A stretch of DNA of 64,000 nucleotides. Origin: SXIZ01 sp040079795 (lineage in GTDB: Bacteria; Pseudomonadota; Gammaproteobacteria; Methylococcales; Methylomonadaceae). The number at the start of each line of letters is the position of its first letter. Within the stretch, counting starts at the first letter, position 1. The position numbers and the translations under genes were made by a program. The stretch is from positions 13,767 to 77,766 of the forward strand of contig JBEBJQ010000010.1 of the NCBI GenBank assembly GCA_040079795.1, given 5' to 3'. Of this stretch, positions 43,650-53,579 are shown one piece after another. The notes below the pieces were generated by a model. That model saw nothing but the letters and a program-made list of their open reading frames with translations. It had not been told where the DNA came from and did not search any database.

Positions 43650-46233
43650 TAAATTTTTGTTTTAACCGATTAAAAGCCGATTGTAAGGTAGTATCCATAA
43701 CGGTTTCATTCCCTATAGATACAATCACCCGGGTTAATTCGGGCATTTTATTTTTAGTTGATGCGAGATAAATAGGCTGTACATACAGAACCGTATTGCC
43801 CATTGGGAGAATGACCATCCGCCCCATTTCAACAATTGAGCCTTTTTGATCCCACAAGGTAAATTGTTGTGAAATTTCAGGATGTTGCTGTGTTAATGCC
43901 TCAATTTGTGCGGGGCCATTAACTTGCACATCTTTACCAAACTTATAAATGGTAATGTTGGGTTTGTAGGCCAAGCCACAGTTTGTTTTATCTAGGCTTC
44001 CAGCAACCCCGATCATACTTAGGTTATCCCGGTTAACGGGGGTCATTGGATTAATCAGTACAAACTCTTCGGTATCATTACAGTTGCCAAAATCCATAGT
44101 TTGATAATAGGGTAATACTGGTTCACCACGGACTTCAGCCTGAGCCCAGGTTTCAGCCTGTTCATAAAATAACTCAGGGCTCTGCTGATGATACTTAGCG
44201 TACACTTTCATCTGTAGATAATACAGGTCACGTGGATAACGCAGGTGCTTGCTTAATTCGGCTGGCATTTCGTCCAGATTTTTAAATAAGCCAGGGTAGG
44301 CATTATTATAGGCTTGAATAATCGCATCGCTTGGGTCGGCAATATAAAAATCCACATCACCATCAAACGCATCTACGACGATTTTGACGGAGTTACGGAT
44401 ATAGTTGAAATGCTCGTCACCATCCAGAAAATCATCACCGGCCAGTTTAGCTGCCGGATACTTATCCGATAAGGTATAAGCATCCTGTATCCAGTAAAAC
44501 CGATCATCCGTTATGACCAAATAGGGATCTTTATCCTGGTGTAAAAACGGCGCTAACTTTTGAATACGCTCATTAATATTTCTACGAAGTTTGACTTTGC
44601 TTTCATTGGAAATATTGGATGAAAAAAATATTTTTTCATCTTTTAAATAAAATGCAAATAAGGCTTTTCTAAAAAGCGAGGGAATAGGTACACCGCCTTC
44701 ACCGTGATAGGCTTCTTTAAAACCAGGGTCAGAACTGGCAACGCCCACAACGTCGAGGTTATTTGGAACTATGGCATAGTCGAATTGTTCCAGGCCATAG
44801 TAAATATCGGGATGTTTAACCTTTATGCCAACTTCGGAAGACATGTTTAAGTCCCGTAAGTACCAGGTCTGGGGTTTATCAGCATCTTGCGCGGCAGGCG
44901 TGACTGTGGCGCCATAGCCATGAGTATAGCGCATATGGATATTCTCCCAATTTTGCGCCTCCGGCGGGAGCTTGGAAACATTAATTTCTCTGGCCGCCAA
45001 ATTAACCTGTCGGGTGTGATTCAAAATAAAATAGCGGTCTTCATCGACGGATAAAATTTTGTAATACGGCCTTATCTCTTGTAACTGTTTATAGCTATCA
45101 ATAATAAATTCTTTATCCCACACCGGAATATTTTCAAAGCGTTTTTGCGTACCCCAGGTTTCAATGTCTTTAGCTGCATCCAATTTAACAGTCACATCAA
45201 CCGTATTAATATTTTTCAAATCGTAAGCCGCTAACGTAGCCTCAATATTGTGCTGCATAAACGGTTTTTCTGCTTTTACCGGATTCGGATTCACAATATA
45301 TTGTTGCAGTAAGTCTGGAATGAGTTGCACTGATGGCAGCGCTAAAACCCCTAAGAAAACGGCAAGTGATATTAAAAATGGGGTTTTAATCCGGTGCTTT
45401 TCTGAAAAAATAAACAAAATGGCCGTTATGGCAGTTGCCAGAAAGGTGGCAATGGATAGCCAGATGAGCGGAAGTTGATAACGGATTTCTACAAATCCAG
45501 GGCCATAAAAGACCGGTTCATGCGTGTCCGTATACAACAGTGCAAAGCGATCCAGCAAAAACCCCCAGACCACAAAAGCGACCACAAATCCGAGCAAAAT
45601 CGTTAAATGCAGTTTAGCGCCCAATTGGAATTCAGTGCTTTGATCTGGTACGAAGATATGTTCCAGCCAGTAAAGAATGCCAACCATGCAGAAAATAATT
45701 GACGCGGTTATTAATAACTCCCTCTGAATCAACTGGTAGGTTGGATAAGAAAGCAGATAAAAACTCACATCATTGCCATACACCGAATCTTTTACACCAG
45801 AATCACTGCCGAAAAAATATAACAGGGTAGACTCCCATTGGTCATAAAACGGGATGGCAATAAAGATGGCTAAGAATAGGGCTATGGGGGTATAAAATTT
45901 GACTGAGCCACTCATAAACATATCGGCAAAACGCTCAAACCGCCGCCGTTTGTCAACGTCCAACAACACTTCATCACGCGGATTTAAGCCTAAATAGCGC
46001 GAGGCAATCCAAAAGTGAAAAAAGAAAATGGCAAAAAACGCCAGAGTAACCCCACCCGATAAAAAGAAGCGATATAACAATCTTAACCAGAAATAACTTT
46101 CAAATTTTAAGGAGCGGAACCACCATAAGTCCACGAACAAATCCAGAAAAAAGAAATAGAATGCGACATATAGAATAATCGCAGAAATAATAGTTGCGCC
46201 TATCAGACCGGGTAATAATTTCCAGTTCCGCAT
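43582..46233 (-). CDS. UPF0182 (COG1615) large membrane protein
   Basis: This 883-residue protein has about seven membrane helices in its first 290 residues, beginning LLPGLIGATIISAIILYVAFYF, then a large external domain with YTHGYGATVTPAAQ and PYYQTMDFGNCNDTEEFVLINPMTPVNRDN, all of the UPF0182 family. Function is unknown. It is monocistronic or forms a unit with the small membrane gene that follows. Confidence 0.93.
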   Translation of the reverse strand: MRNWKLLPGLIGATIISAIILYVAFYFFFLDLFVDLWWFRSLKFESYFWLRLLYRFFLSGGVTLAFFAIFFFHFWIASRYLGLNPRDEVLLDVDKRRRFERFADMFMSGSVKFYTPIALFLAIFIAIPFYDQWESTLLYFFGSDSGVKDSVYGNDVSFYLLSYPTYQLIQRELLITASIIFCMVGILYWLEHIFVPDQSTEFQLGAKLHLTILLGFVVAFVVWGFLLDRFALLYTDTHEPVFYGPGFVEIRYQLPLIWLSIATFLATAITAILFIFSEKHRIKTPFLISLAVFLGVLALPSVQLIPDLLQQYIVNPNPVKAEKPFMQHNIEATLAAYDLKNINTVDVTVKLDAAKDIETWGTQKRFENIPVWDKEFIIDSYKQLQEIRPYYKILSVDEDRYFILNHTRQVNLAAREINVSKLPPEAQNWENIHMRYTHGYGATVTPAAQDADKPQTWYLRDLNMSSEVGIKVKHPDIYYGLEQFDYAIVPNNLDVVGVASSDPGFKEAYHGEGGVPIPSLFRKALFAFYLKDEKIFFSSNISNESKVKLRRNINERIQKLAPFLHQDKDPYLVITDDRFYWIQDAYTLSDKYPAAKLAGDDFLDGDEHFNYIRNSVKIVVDAFDGDVDFYIADPSDAIIQAYNNAYPGLFKNLDEMPAELSKHLRYPRDLYYLQMKVYAKYHQQSPELFYEQAETWAQAEVRGEPVLPYYQTMDFGNCNDTEEFVLINPMTPVNRDNLSMIGVAGSLDKTNCGLAYKPNITIYKFGKDVQVNGPAQIEALTQQHPEISQQFTLWDQKGSIVEMGRMVILPMGNTVLYVQPIYLASTKNKMPELTRVIVSIGNETVMDTTLQSAFNRLKQKFIANENHSNGMETPTTRATPTEN

Positions 46234-46513
46234 AGTTTCCTCTTCGAAAGCAATGTGCTGTTAGTTTTAGGGGGTTGTAGCGTAAAACGTTATTAAGATT
46301 ATTCGTTCAGATTTACAAGCAAAACCTTAGAGCATTGTTTACTATTTGTCACACAGGTAACGAATAACACCAAGGCAAAACGTTTACTTACATACTTGGC
46401 ATTCTACCATTTATAGCGAGTTACGTTACGCCCTGATAACAGTAAATGCAATTGAGTTGAGTGGTAACGAAGGTTGACCTTTAGAAACCCACTATACGAC
46501 GCGGGGGTTGATT

Positions 46514-47008
46514 TTAGAAATCCTTCCAAGTGCCTGGAATAATTGTAACCTTTGAGGTGATTGGATCACGTTTCACATAGCAGCTAGTAGAAGCGGAACT
46601 GTCATTGTCACTTTGCGTTGCGGAGGCAGTGATTTTAATGTAATTAGGATCCGGATCATGGCTGAATTCTACCGACAACACAAATTGCCCGCCATCAGTG
46701 CCTGCTAGGTTATTAGGAAGCGTCGGGCAACCCGTAACAGGCGATGCACCGCAATTGACAGTACCTGTGCCGGGAATGGGGTTTACGGTTGCCCAGGCCA
46801 GTACGTACTCTAATGCTGCTTCAGAAGCTTTTTGCACTTCCTGGGCGCGGTTGTCATTGCCCGAGAGCTGTTGCTCCAGTATTCCTGAACGCGAAACGGT
46901 CAGGGTAATTGTCGTCATGCCGACGAGTAACAGTAAAATCACCAAGAGTGTTGCAAAGCCTTTTGGAGGCTTTGTACTTGGCCATGCCTGAAATGCGCCA
47001 CGAACCAT
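46514..47008 (-). CDS. PilX-like type IV pilus minor component
   Basis: This 164-residue protein begins with a PilX N-terminal type segment: a short basic leader ending KGFATLLVILLLLVGMTT, a hydrophobic helix, then LEQQLSGNDNRAQEVQKASEAAL, the family signature. The remainder is a small beta domain with paired Cys (NCGASPVTGCPT). It may be a minor pilin. No pil gene lies beside it, so it is either isolated or part of a dispersed set. Confidence 0.82.
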   Translation of the reverse strand: MVRGAFQAWPSTKPPKGFATLLVILLLLVGMTTITLTVSRSGILEQQLSGNDNRAQEVQKASEAALEYVLAWATVNPIPGTGTVNCGASPVTGCPTLPNNLAGTDGGQFVLSVEFSHDPDPNYIKITASATQSDNDSSASTSCYVKRDPITSKVTIIPGTWKDF

Positions 47009-47235
47009 AAATAAATATCCTCATGGGTTAAATTAGAACTGCTTTATTGATCTGCTAAGCCCGATGAAACGTTTGTCCTAAGGATGCTTCGCAACGTTTC
47101 ACACTGTTAATTATCACAAACCAAATGCCTAAGCGTCACTATAAGGCATGGTTTAAATTTGTAAAATTTAAACCATGATCCGATTATCTAGGCGCGAAAG
47201 CTGCGAGGCAGGAATAGTCGTAAAGTAGATTCAGG

Positions 47236-47919
47236 TTAGGCTTTAAGTTGACCTTCCAACTGCGCGACCAAATCCGGCGCTAAGCTGAGTTCTTGAGCCA
47301 ACTGCTCCAGATAGGCACGCTCCTGATCGTTATCCAGATCTAAAACCGTGCGCGAAATGAGATAAATTTCAGCCGCTGTTGTGGGCGAGTCAGCGCCAGC
47401 CGCAACAGCTTTGATGTCCAAGGGTTTGTTAAGTTCAGCCAAAAACAGACCCGCAGAATCACCCAGATTGAGTTTTTCCAGTTGCTGGGTAATGACTGCT
47501 TTTTCTTTATCATCAACCGCACCGTCTGCTTTGGCCGCGGCAATCATAGCGGTAAGCAACACTCTGCCACGTTGATCACTGGCAGGACCGGTCAATTCAG
47601 TGAGTGGTTTACCTGCATCTGCAATGGGAGCCGTTTGCTGGCTTTGCCATTTTTGAAAAGCGTTATACGCCACACCGCCTACAGCGGCTAAACTGCCCAG
47701 CTTAAAGCCGGCACCGGTCAGTTTACGGCCGACACTGGTACCCAATAATAACGCCAAGGCACCGGCTGCCATCGCGCCTTTACTTGCGCCATCCAGCATT
47801 GCCTGACGATCTTCTGGGTTGGTCGGAAGGTTTAATTTTTCCTCGGCAAGTGTTTTACCTTTATTAACCAGCTCCTGACCTGAATTTAAAAACATATCTA
47901 AAATTTGTTGTGCATCCAT
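47236..47919 (-). CDS. DUF533/TerB-like protein
   Basis: This 227-residue protein has an N-terminal helix and a glycine-rich hydrophobic part (GASKGAMAAGALALLLGTSVGRKL, about 45-68), then a TerB-like helical domain with LLTAMIAAAKADGAVDDKEKAVI, as in DUF533. Predicted to be membrane-associated through the glycine-rich segment. The function is unknown. Confidence 0.88.
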   Translation of the reverse strand: MDAQQILDMFLNSGQELVNKGKTLAEEKLNLPTNPEDRQAMLDGASKGAMAAGALALLLGTSVGRKLTGAGFKLGSLAAVGGVAYNAFQKWQSQQTAPIADAGKPLTELTGPASDQRGRVLLTAMIAAAKADGAVDDKEKAVITQQLEKLNLGDSAGLFLAELNKPLDIKAVAAGADSPTTAAEIYLISRTVLDLDNDQERAYLEQLAQELSLAPDLVAQLEGQLKA

Positions 47920-48106
47920 CAGTGTGTTCCTCTCTAGTTAAAGTACCGGGCGATTATACCGCTAAATTGCTTAAGTATTTATTACTGAATAAATTTGTGG
48001 TGAACCTGAGAAATACGGATTTGCAATGATTTGCAAGGTGTTTAATTCAGTAAGTGCTAAAATCGCCGCGTTATGCCGATATTTTTTATCCCTTGCATCG
48101 ATCAAT

Positions 48107-48688
48107 ATGCCGCCAAAACCTAAAATTCTTACCCAGACTACTCTGGCAAAAAGTCGTTTATTTCATATTGAAGCACTAGATATTGAATTCAGTAATGGCC
48201 AACTACGCAGTTTTGAGCGCTTAAAACGCGGCCAAGCGGGAGGTGCGGTATTAATCGTACCGCTGCTGGATTTCAGCACCGTGTTATTAGTTAGAGAATA
48301 TGCGGCAGGCATAGACCGCTATGAACTTGGACTGCCCAAAGGTAAAATTGATGCGGGAGAATCCATTCTGGAAGCCGCCAACCGTGAACTGAAAGAAGAA
48401 GTTGGCTTTGGCGCGAGGAAACTACATCATCTCACCTCGTTATCCATTGCGCCGTCTTATCTTGAGCATACCATTGACATCGTTATTGCTGAAGACCTGT
48501 ACCCAGAAAAGCTTCAGGGCGATGAGCCGGAGGAGCTGGAAGTCGTTACATGGGATATTAACTGTATAGATAGCTTAATGGCGACCGGCGAATGCACGGA
48601 AGCCCGCTCAATTGCTGCGCTTTTTTTGGCCCGGCAATTTAACATAAATAAATTGCAGGCGAATCCGGATTTCAATGGCTCTGATTGA
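48107..48688 (+). CDS. nudE: ADP compounds hydrolase NudE
   Basis: This Nudix hydrolase of about 193 residues has the complete Nudix box GKIDAGESILEAANRELKEE-VGF. I chose the ATG at 48107, giving MPPKPKILTQT as in NudE proteins; an in-frame TTG/ATG upstream at 48026 would add an unlikely 27 residues. It hydrolyses ADP-ribose, NADH and related compounds. Confidence 0.9.
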   Translation: MPPKPKILTQTTLAKSRLFHIEALDIEFSNGQLRSFERLKRGQAGGAVLIVPLLDFSTVLLVREYAAGIDRYELGLPKGKIDAGESILEAANRELKEEVGFGARKLHHLTSLSIAPSYLEHTIDIVIAEDLYPEKLQGDEPEELEVVTWDINCIDSLMATGECTEARSIAALFLARQFNINKLQANPDFNGSD

Positions 48689-48861
48689 GCTTAAACATTG
48701 AGTTTGAGGGCTCAGGAAGATAGCATCAACATTCTTTTTGGGTGGCATATCGTTTAGTCCATCGAAAACTGGCAGATAACTTCAACAGTCTGCTATTTTT
48801 GCCGATATGAGGCTCCTCTTTATAATTAAAGCATAAGTCATTTAAGTGTGGGATTAAAAAG

Positions 48862-50127
48862 TTGTTTATCTTTAACGTAAATAGCACTTACGCCATAAGC
48901 ATTCTTAGGATGTTATGGATTTGCTTATTTTTGGCTACGGCTCCGGTAGTCAATGCCCAACCTGATCAGCAAGCGTTTACGAACAAGGGCGCTACTACAA
49001 TTTTAGCCGGCCAGATGAATACTTGCCCTAATGGCAGACCTGCCGAGCCATTTAAAGCGCCAAGCCTAAATTATCAGCGTAAATACCATACCATAGCGCA
49101 CCAGTTTTTAGACGACGAAAGCGGCGTGAATACTATAACGGGTGACATGTACGCCACTCTGGATACGTTAATTGATGAAGCGGTGGCGATATTGCAGCCC
49201 TTTCCCCGCAATTTACCTGTCGACCAAGCAAGAAAATTTGCCGGGCATGCGCTTAATCAAATTGATTGTATTTTACTGCGTCACGGTTTTGTATACCCGG
49301 GCCGTGGCACGGTGCAATTATTGAGCGATGGTCTGGAGCCAACGCTATACCAGAATTTCCGTTACCTGAATGAAGTGTATCGGCAGCCCCACAATCTTCG
49401 GCGTAGAGCCTTTGTTAACGCGCATGGTTTCGGCCCTTTTTATGTTGTTGATTGTGATATAGCAGCGTACCTGTATATTGCTATCGCGCAAGCCTTAAAT
49501 TACCCGGTGTACCTGATCGACATTCCGAATCATATTTTTGTCCGCTGGGAATTGGGTGCTGGTCAGTTTATTAATTATGAAACGATGGATGGGTTGGTAA
49601 CGGATGATCAGTATTACCAAAGTAATTGGCAGATTCCTGACGCGTTTCTTAATCGGGGAGGCATTCTACGTTCAATGAATACAGCGGAAGCCACGGCTTA
49701 CCACGATGCCTCTATTGCGGAGGCATGGTCCTGGCAGCATAATGATCAACAAACCCTCGACTTCTATCTGCGCTCCATCGAATGGGACGCTACCCGGCCC
49801 TTTGCGTTGAATAATTTAGCCTGGTTTTATGTGGTTAAGTCTGAAGCAGGGGTGGATAACAGGTTAAAGGCATTAAAATACGCCAAGTTGGCGACGGAGG
49901 TTTTTCCGTCCGGCGATAATTTTGATACCTTAGCTTGTGCTTATGCTGAAGCTAAAGATTTCAAGGCAGCTCTAAAAATGCTCAATTATGCCGCTAGTCG
50001 TGGGTATGCCCCTTTTGATTCGGATATCCAAGAGCACCTTAAACGTTTTAAGCAAAAACGAGGCTGCGATGTATCTGAGTTTGGCCGTGAACTGAAACCA
50101 TTTAGGCCGCCCAAAATCGGTGATTAA
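48862..50127 (+). CDS. Exported TPR protein with transglutaminase-like core
   Basis: This 421-residue protein has an N-terminal signal segment (about 12-32, ending APVVNAQ). Its middle resembles the SirB1/transglutaminase-like fold: VVDCDIAAYLYIAIAQALNYPVYL (candidate Cys), then IPNHIFVRWEL (His) and FINYETMDG (acid). TPR-like repeats follow (about 300-390). A peptidase or transglutaminase-like role in the periplasm is inferred. The start is a TTG or GTG-like codon with a weak ribosome site, so the exact N-terminus is uncertain. Confidence 0.65.
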   Translation: MFIFNVNSTYAISILRMLWICLFLATAPVVNAQPDQQAFTNKGATTILAGQMNTCPNGRPAEPFKAPSLNYQRKYHTIAHQFLDDESGVNTITGDMYATLDTLIDEAVAILQPFPRNLPVDQARKFAGHALNQIDCILLRHGFVYPGRGTVQLLSDGLEPTLYQNFRYLNEVYRQPHNLRRRAFVNAHGFGPFYVVDCDIAAYLYIAIAQALNYPVYLIDIPNHIFVRWELGAGQFINYETMDGLVTDDQYYQSNWQIPDAFLNRGGILRSMNTAEATAYHDASIAEAWSWQHNDQQTLDFYLRSIEWDATRPFALNNLAWFYVVKSEAGVDNRLKALKYAKLATEVFPSGDNFDTLACAYAEAKDFKAALKMLNYAASRGYAPFDSDIQEHLKRFKQKRGCDVSEFGRELKPFRPPKIGD

Positions 50128-50348
50128 CTGTTGCAAGCTTTTTCAGCCAAGTGTCATGGGTGCTGAAAGGATATTATAAATATCCCAGTTAAATAACCGA
50201 TTGTTTTATAATTCGATTGCGCCAGATTGAAGTATTAATACAGGGGATTTGGTTCATACGCAGCATAAATTACTGCTACCACTCATACTCAAATCACGCA
50301 ACCAATGACGCAAACATTAAATAAACGATTAAGGATGTTGTTTTAATA

Positions 50349-53300
50349 ATGCTCTCACTCCTCATTCGCTTCTCGATCCGGTATTACGGCATCATCCTGG
50401 CTTTAGCCGGATTGATATTAATCTATGGCGGTTACCGGTTTGCGAACGCCGGGTTGGACATCTTCCCTAGCTTTGCGCCGAAACAGGTGATTATCCAAAC
50501 TGAATCGCCCGGGTTTTCTGCAGAACAGGTTGAATTACTGGTTACTCAGCCGATTGAAAAAGCGCTCAGTGGCATGATTGGTTTGGTTACACTCCGTTCT
50601 GAGTCGATTCAGGGCTTATCGGTAATTACGGTGATCTTTACTGAGCAGTCAGATCTTTACCGGAATCGACAACAAGTTAGTGAACGTTTGAATGCTGTCA
50701 ATAACCGCTTGCCGCCAGGTGTCAGCCCTCCCGTGGTCGTACCACTGTCCTCCGCCTCCGCGACCGTATTAACTTTGGGTTTACAATCCGATAAAAAAGA
50801 TTTAATCGACTTGCGGAGTCTGGTGGACTGGACGATTGTGCCAAGGTTACGGGCAGTGCCGGGCGTGGCAGATGTCAATGTATTCGGTGGTGCGGTAAAA
50901 CAATTACAAATTCAGGTAAACCCAGCCAATTTGCTACGTTTTAAAATCACTTTGGAGGACGTGATCCTGGCGGCTGAACAAGCAGGCAAAATCCAGGGCG
51001 GCGGTTTTATTGAAAACCACAACCAACGCTTTACCCTGCAAGTCAGCGGGCAACCTAAGAGTACGGAAGAGTTTAAGCAAATCGTGGTGCAACGCCTGAA
51101 AGGCGACAATATTACTTTGGGCGATGTCGCGGATATTCAGTTTGCCGCCGAACCGCCGATTAGCGGCGCGCAAATATTGGGTAAACCGGGGATTGTATTG
51201 ATGGTTATAGGTCAATATGGTGCCAATACGCTTTCCGTCTCCCGGGCGGTTGAACAGGCGTTAACTGAATTTGGCAGCACTTTCAAGCAACAGGCTATTA
51301 ATTTGTATCCTCAGCTTTTTCGTCCGGCGGATTATATAGAAACATCTGTGGCAAATTTATCTGGGCATTTATTAATTGGCGCTGGATTTGTGTTCATTAT
51401 CCTTTATCTATTCCTGTTTAACCTGCGCAGTACCTTGATTGCGTCGTTGGCTATACCGGTTTCGTTAACGATGGCGGTTTGCATTCTTCTGGAAGCAGGG
51501 GTGAATTTGAACATTATGGTGCTGGGCGGTCTTGCAATTGCATTGGGTGAAGTGGTAGATGATGCAATTATTGATACCGAAAATATCTTTCGCCGTTTGC
51601 GCGAAAACCGTTTGCTGATTAATCCTTTACCGACTGCCGAAGTAGTCTATCAAGCATCAATAGAAGTGCGTAGCTCGGTGGTGTATGCCAGCTTTATCGT
51701 CGCACTGGTTTTTGTACCGCTATTAACCTTGAGCGGTATAGCCGGGCGTTTATTTGCGCCGTTAGGGTATGCCTATATCGTTGCTATTTTGATGTCTCTC
51801 TTGGTGGCGTTAAGCCTGACTCCGGCGTTATGTTATTGGTTATTGTCAGAGACCAGCAGCGAAACGCCTGAGCCGCCGCTAAGCCGTTATCTCAAACCCC
51901 GTTATAGTATTTTATTAGCTTGGGTTGCCAGACATTTTAAAATTTGGCTCGTCGGTAGTGTTATCCTTTGCTTGTTTGGGCTGTTCAGTTTTAGCAAATT
52001 TGACAACCAATTTTTACCGGAATTGCGTGAAGGCCACTATATGGCGCATACCACCAGTATTCCGGGAACTGCATTAGCTGAATCCATCCGCACCGGTTCG
52101 CAATTGACGCAGCAATTTATGGCGGTTGCCGGTGTGGCTTCGGTGTCACAATGGGCAGGGCGCGCCGAACGGGGCGCAGATACCTATGGTAGCCATTATA
52201 GTGAATACGAGATTCGTTTAAAGCCGCTCTCTGGCACAGAACAGCAACACATACTTGAACAATTACGTGCCATCTTGCGTGATTTTCCAGGTATTAATTT
52301 TGAAGTAAATACTTTTTTAACCGAACGCATCAACGAAACGCTGTCAGGCTATACCGCACCGATTGTCGTAAATATTTATGGCAATGATTTGGCGGCGCTA
52401 GATGGCAAGGCACAAGAGATTGCCAATGTGATGCAAAGCCTATCTGGTGCTACCGATGTGCAACGTCGCTCACCCCTGGGCACACCATTACTGGACGTCA
52501 AAGTCGATCTGACCAAGCTTAATCATTATGGATTAAGACCGGCGCAGATTCTGGATTTACTGCAAACGGCCTATGCCAGCCGGGTAGTGGGCAAAAACTA
52601 TGAAAAGAATAAATTATATAACATTGCCGTAACCCTACCCCCTGCGCTCCGAAAGCAAGTTGAAGCGATTGGACAATTGCCGTTGCGAACGCCAGATGGG
52701 TATTATATTACCTTGGCACAGGTAGCCGATGTGCACCAATTTGAGGGTCGCTACAATATTCTGCATGAAGGCGCGCAACGTCGGCAGACGGTTACCTGCA
52801 ACATTACCCATAATGACTTGAACGGTTTTTTAAAACAGCTTAAAACCAAGCTTAGCCAAGATATTCAGTTAAATGAAGATATGCTGATTACTTATGCAGG
52901 TGCGGCTATTGAGCAGGCCACGGCTAAGCGGGATCTACTGTTACATGCTTTATTGGCAGGTGCCGGGGTATTGGTTTTGATCTTTATTGCAATCAGCAAC
53001 CCCCGTAATGTCATTTTAACCCTGTGCAACTTGCCTTTTGCGCTGATTGGTGGGGTGCTAACCGTCCTGTTTACACAAGCCAGTTTATCTGTAGGGTCGG
53101 TGGTGGGTTTTATTACCTTGTTTGGCATTACCGTGCGTAACAGCATTATGCTGTTATCGCATTATCAACATTTAGTTACTGTCGAAGGCAAAAGCTGGAC
53201 GTTAAGTACTGCTACCCAGGGAGCACAGGAACGCTTACCTTCTATTTTGATGACTGCTCTGGTAACTGCTTTGGCGATGTTCCCCGTAGCATTTGATAGT

Positions 53301-53435
53301 GATAACCCGGGGCGTGAAATTATGGGGCCAATGGCGGCAATTATTATCGGTGGCCTGATTTCCTCTACCTGCTTAAATTTATTATTGCTGCCGGTATTGT
53401 TGGCACGCTTTGGGAAGTTTGAGAAAGCTAACTAA
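50349..53435 (+). CDS. HME-type RND efflux transporter (CusA/CzcA-like)
   Basis: This 1028-residue inner-membrane pump has the RND layout of 12 helices with two large periplasmic loops. It opens with a helix and DIFPSFAPKQVIIQTESPGFSAEQVE, and has the helix-4 signature GGLAIALGEVVDDAIIDTENIFRRL of heavy-metal RND pumps. Neither a membrane fusion protein nor an outer-membrane channel is encoded beside it, which is unusual because these pumps normally travel as CBA sets. Metal selectivity is not clear. Confidence 0.9.
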   Translation: MLSLLIRFSIRYYGIILALAGLILIYGGYRFANAGLDIFPSFAPKQVIIQTESPGFSAEQVELLVTQPIEKALSGMIGLVTLRSESIQGLSVITVIFTEQSDLYRNRQQVSERLNAVNNRLPPGVSPPVVVPLSSASATVLTLGLQSDKKDLIDLRSLVDWTIVPRLRAVPGVADVNVFGGAVKQLQIQVNPANLLRFKITLEDVILAAEQAGKIQGGGFIENHNQRFTLQVSGQPKSTEEFKQIVVQRLKGDNITLGDVADIQFAAEPPISGAQILGKPGIVLMVIGQYGANTLSVSRAVEQALTEFGSTFKQQAINLYPQLFRPADYIETSVANLSGHLLIGAGFVFIILYLFLFNLRSTLIASLAIPVSLTMAVCILLEAGVNLNIMVLGGLAIALGEVVDDAIIDTENIFRRLRENRLLINPLPTAEVVYQASIEVRSSVVYASFIVALVFVPLLTLSGIAGRLFAPLGYAYIVAILMSLLVALSLTPALCYWLLSETSSETPEPPLSRYLKPRYSILLAWVARHFKIWLVGSVILCLFGLFSFSKFDNQFLPELREGHYMAHTTSIPGTALAESIRTGSQLTQQFMAVAGVASVSQWAGRAERGADTYGSHYSEYEIRLKPLSGTEQQHILEQLRAILRDFPGINFEVNTFLTERINETLSGYTAPIVVNIYGNDLAALDGKAQEIANVMQSLSGATDVQRRSPLGTPLLDVKVDLTKLNHYGLRPAQILDLLQTAYASRVVGKNYEKNKLYNIAVTLPPALRKQVEAIGQLPLRTPDGYYITLAQVADVHQFEGRYNILHEGAQRRQTVTCNITHNDLNGFLKQLKTKLSQDIQLNEDMLITYAGAAIEQATAKRDLLLHALLAGAGVLVLIFIAISNPRNVILTLCNLPFALIGGVLTVLFTQASLSVGSVVGFITLFGITVRNSIMLLSHYQHLVTVEGKSWTLSTATQGAQERLPSILMTALVTALAMFPVAFDSDNPGREIMGPMAAIIIGGLISSTCLNLLLLPVLLARFGKFEKAN

Positions 53436-53523
53436 GCTGAACAGCCCAGAGAAACGTTGCTTGAAAGTATAAAGACCGCTCAAATTACTTTAAACCGTTA
53501 AAATTGTACCAAAACGATAGAAA

Positions 53524-53579
53524 AGGACGGCTTGCTACCGCAAAACCGTCCCGGTAATAGATTTACTGGTAGCCGTCCT
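53524..53579 (-). terminator. Hairpin terminator of the di-heme peroxidase gene
   Basis: AGGACGGCT (53524-53532) and AGCCGTCCT (53571-53579) are exact inverted repeats with further pairing inside, and on the minus strand the stem is followed by TTTTC. It overlaps the last codons of the peroxidase gene. Confidence 0.5.
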
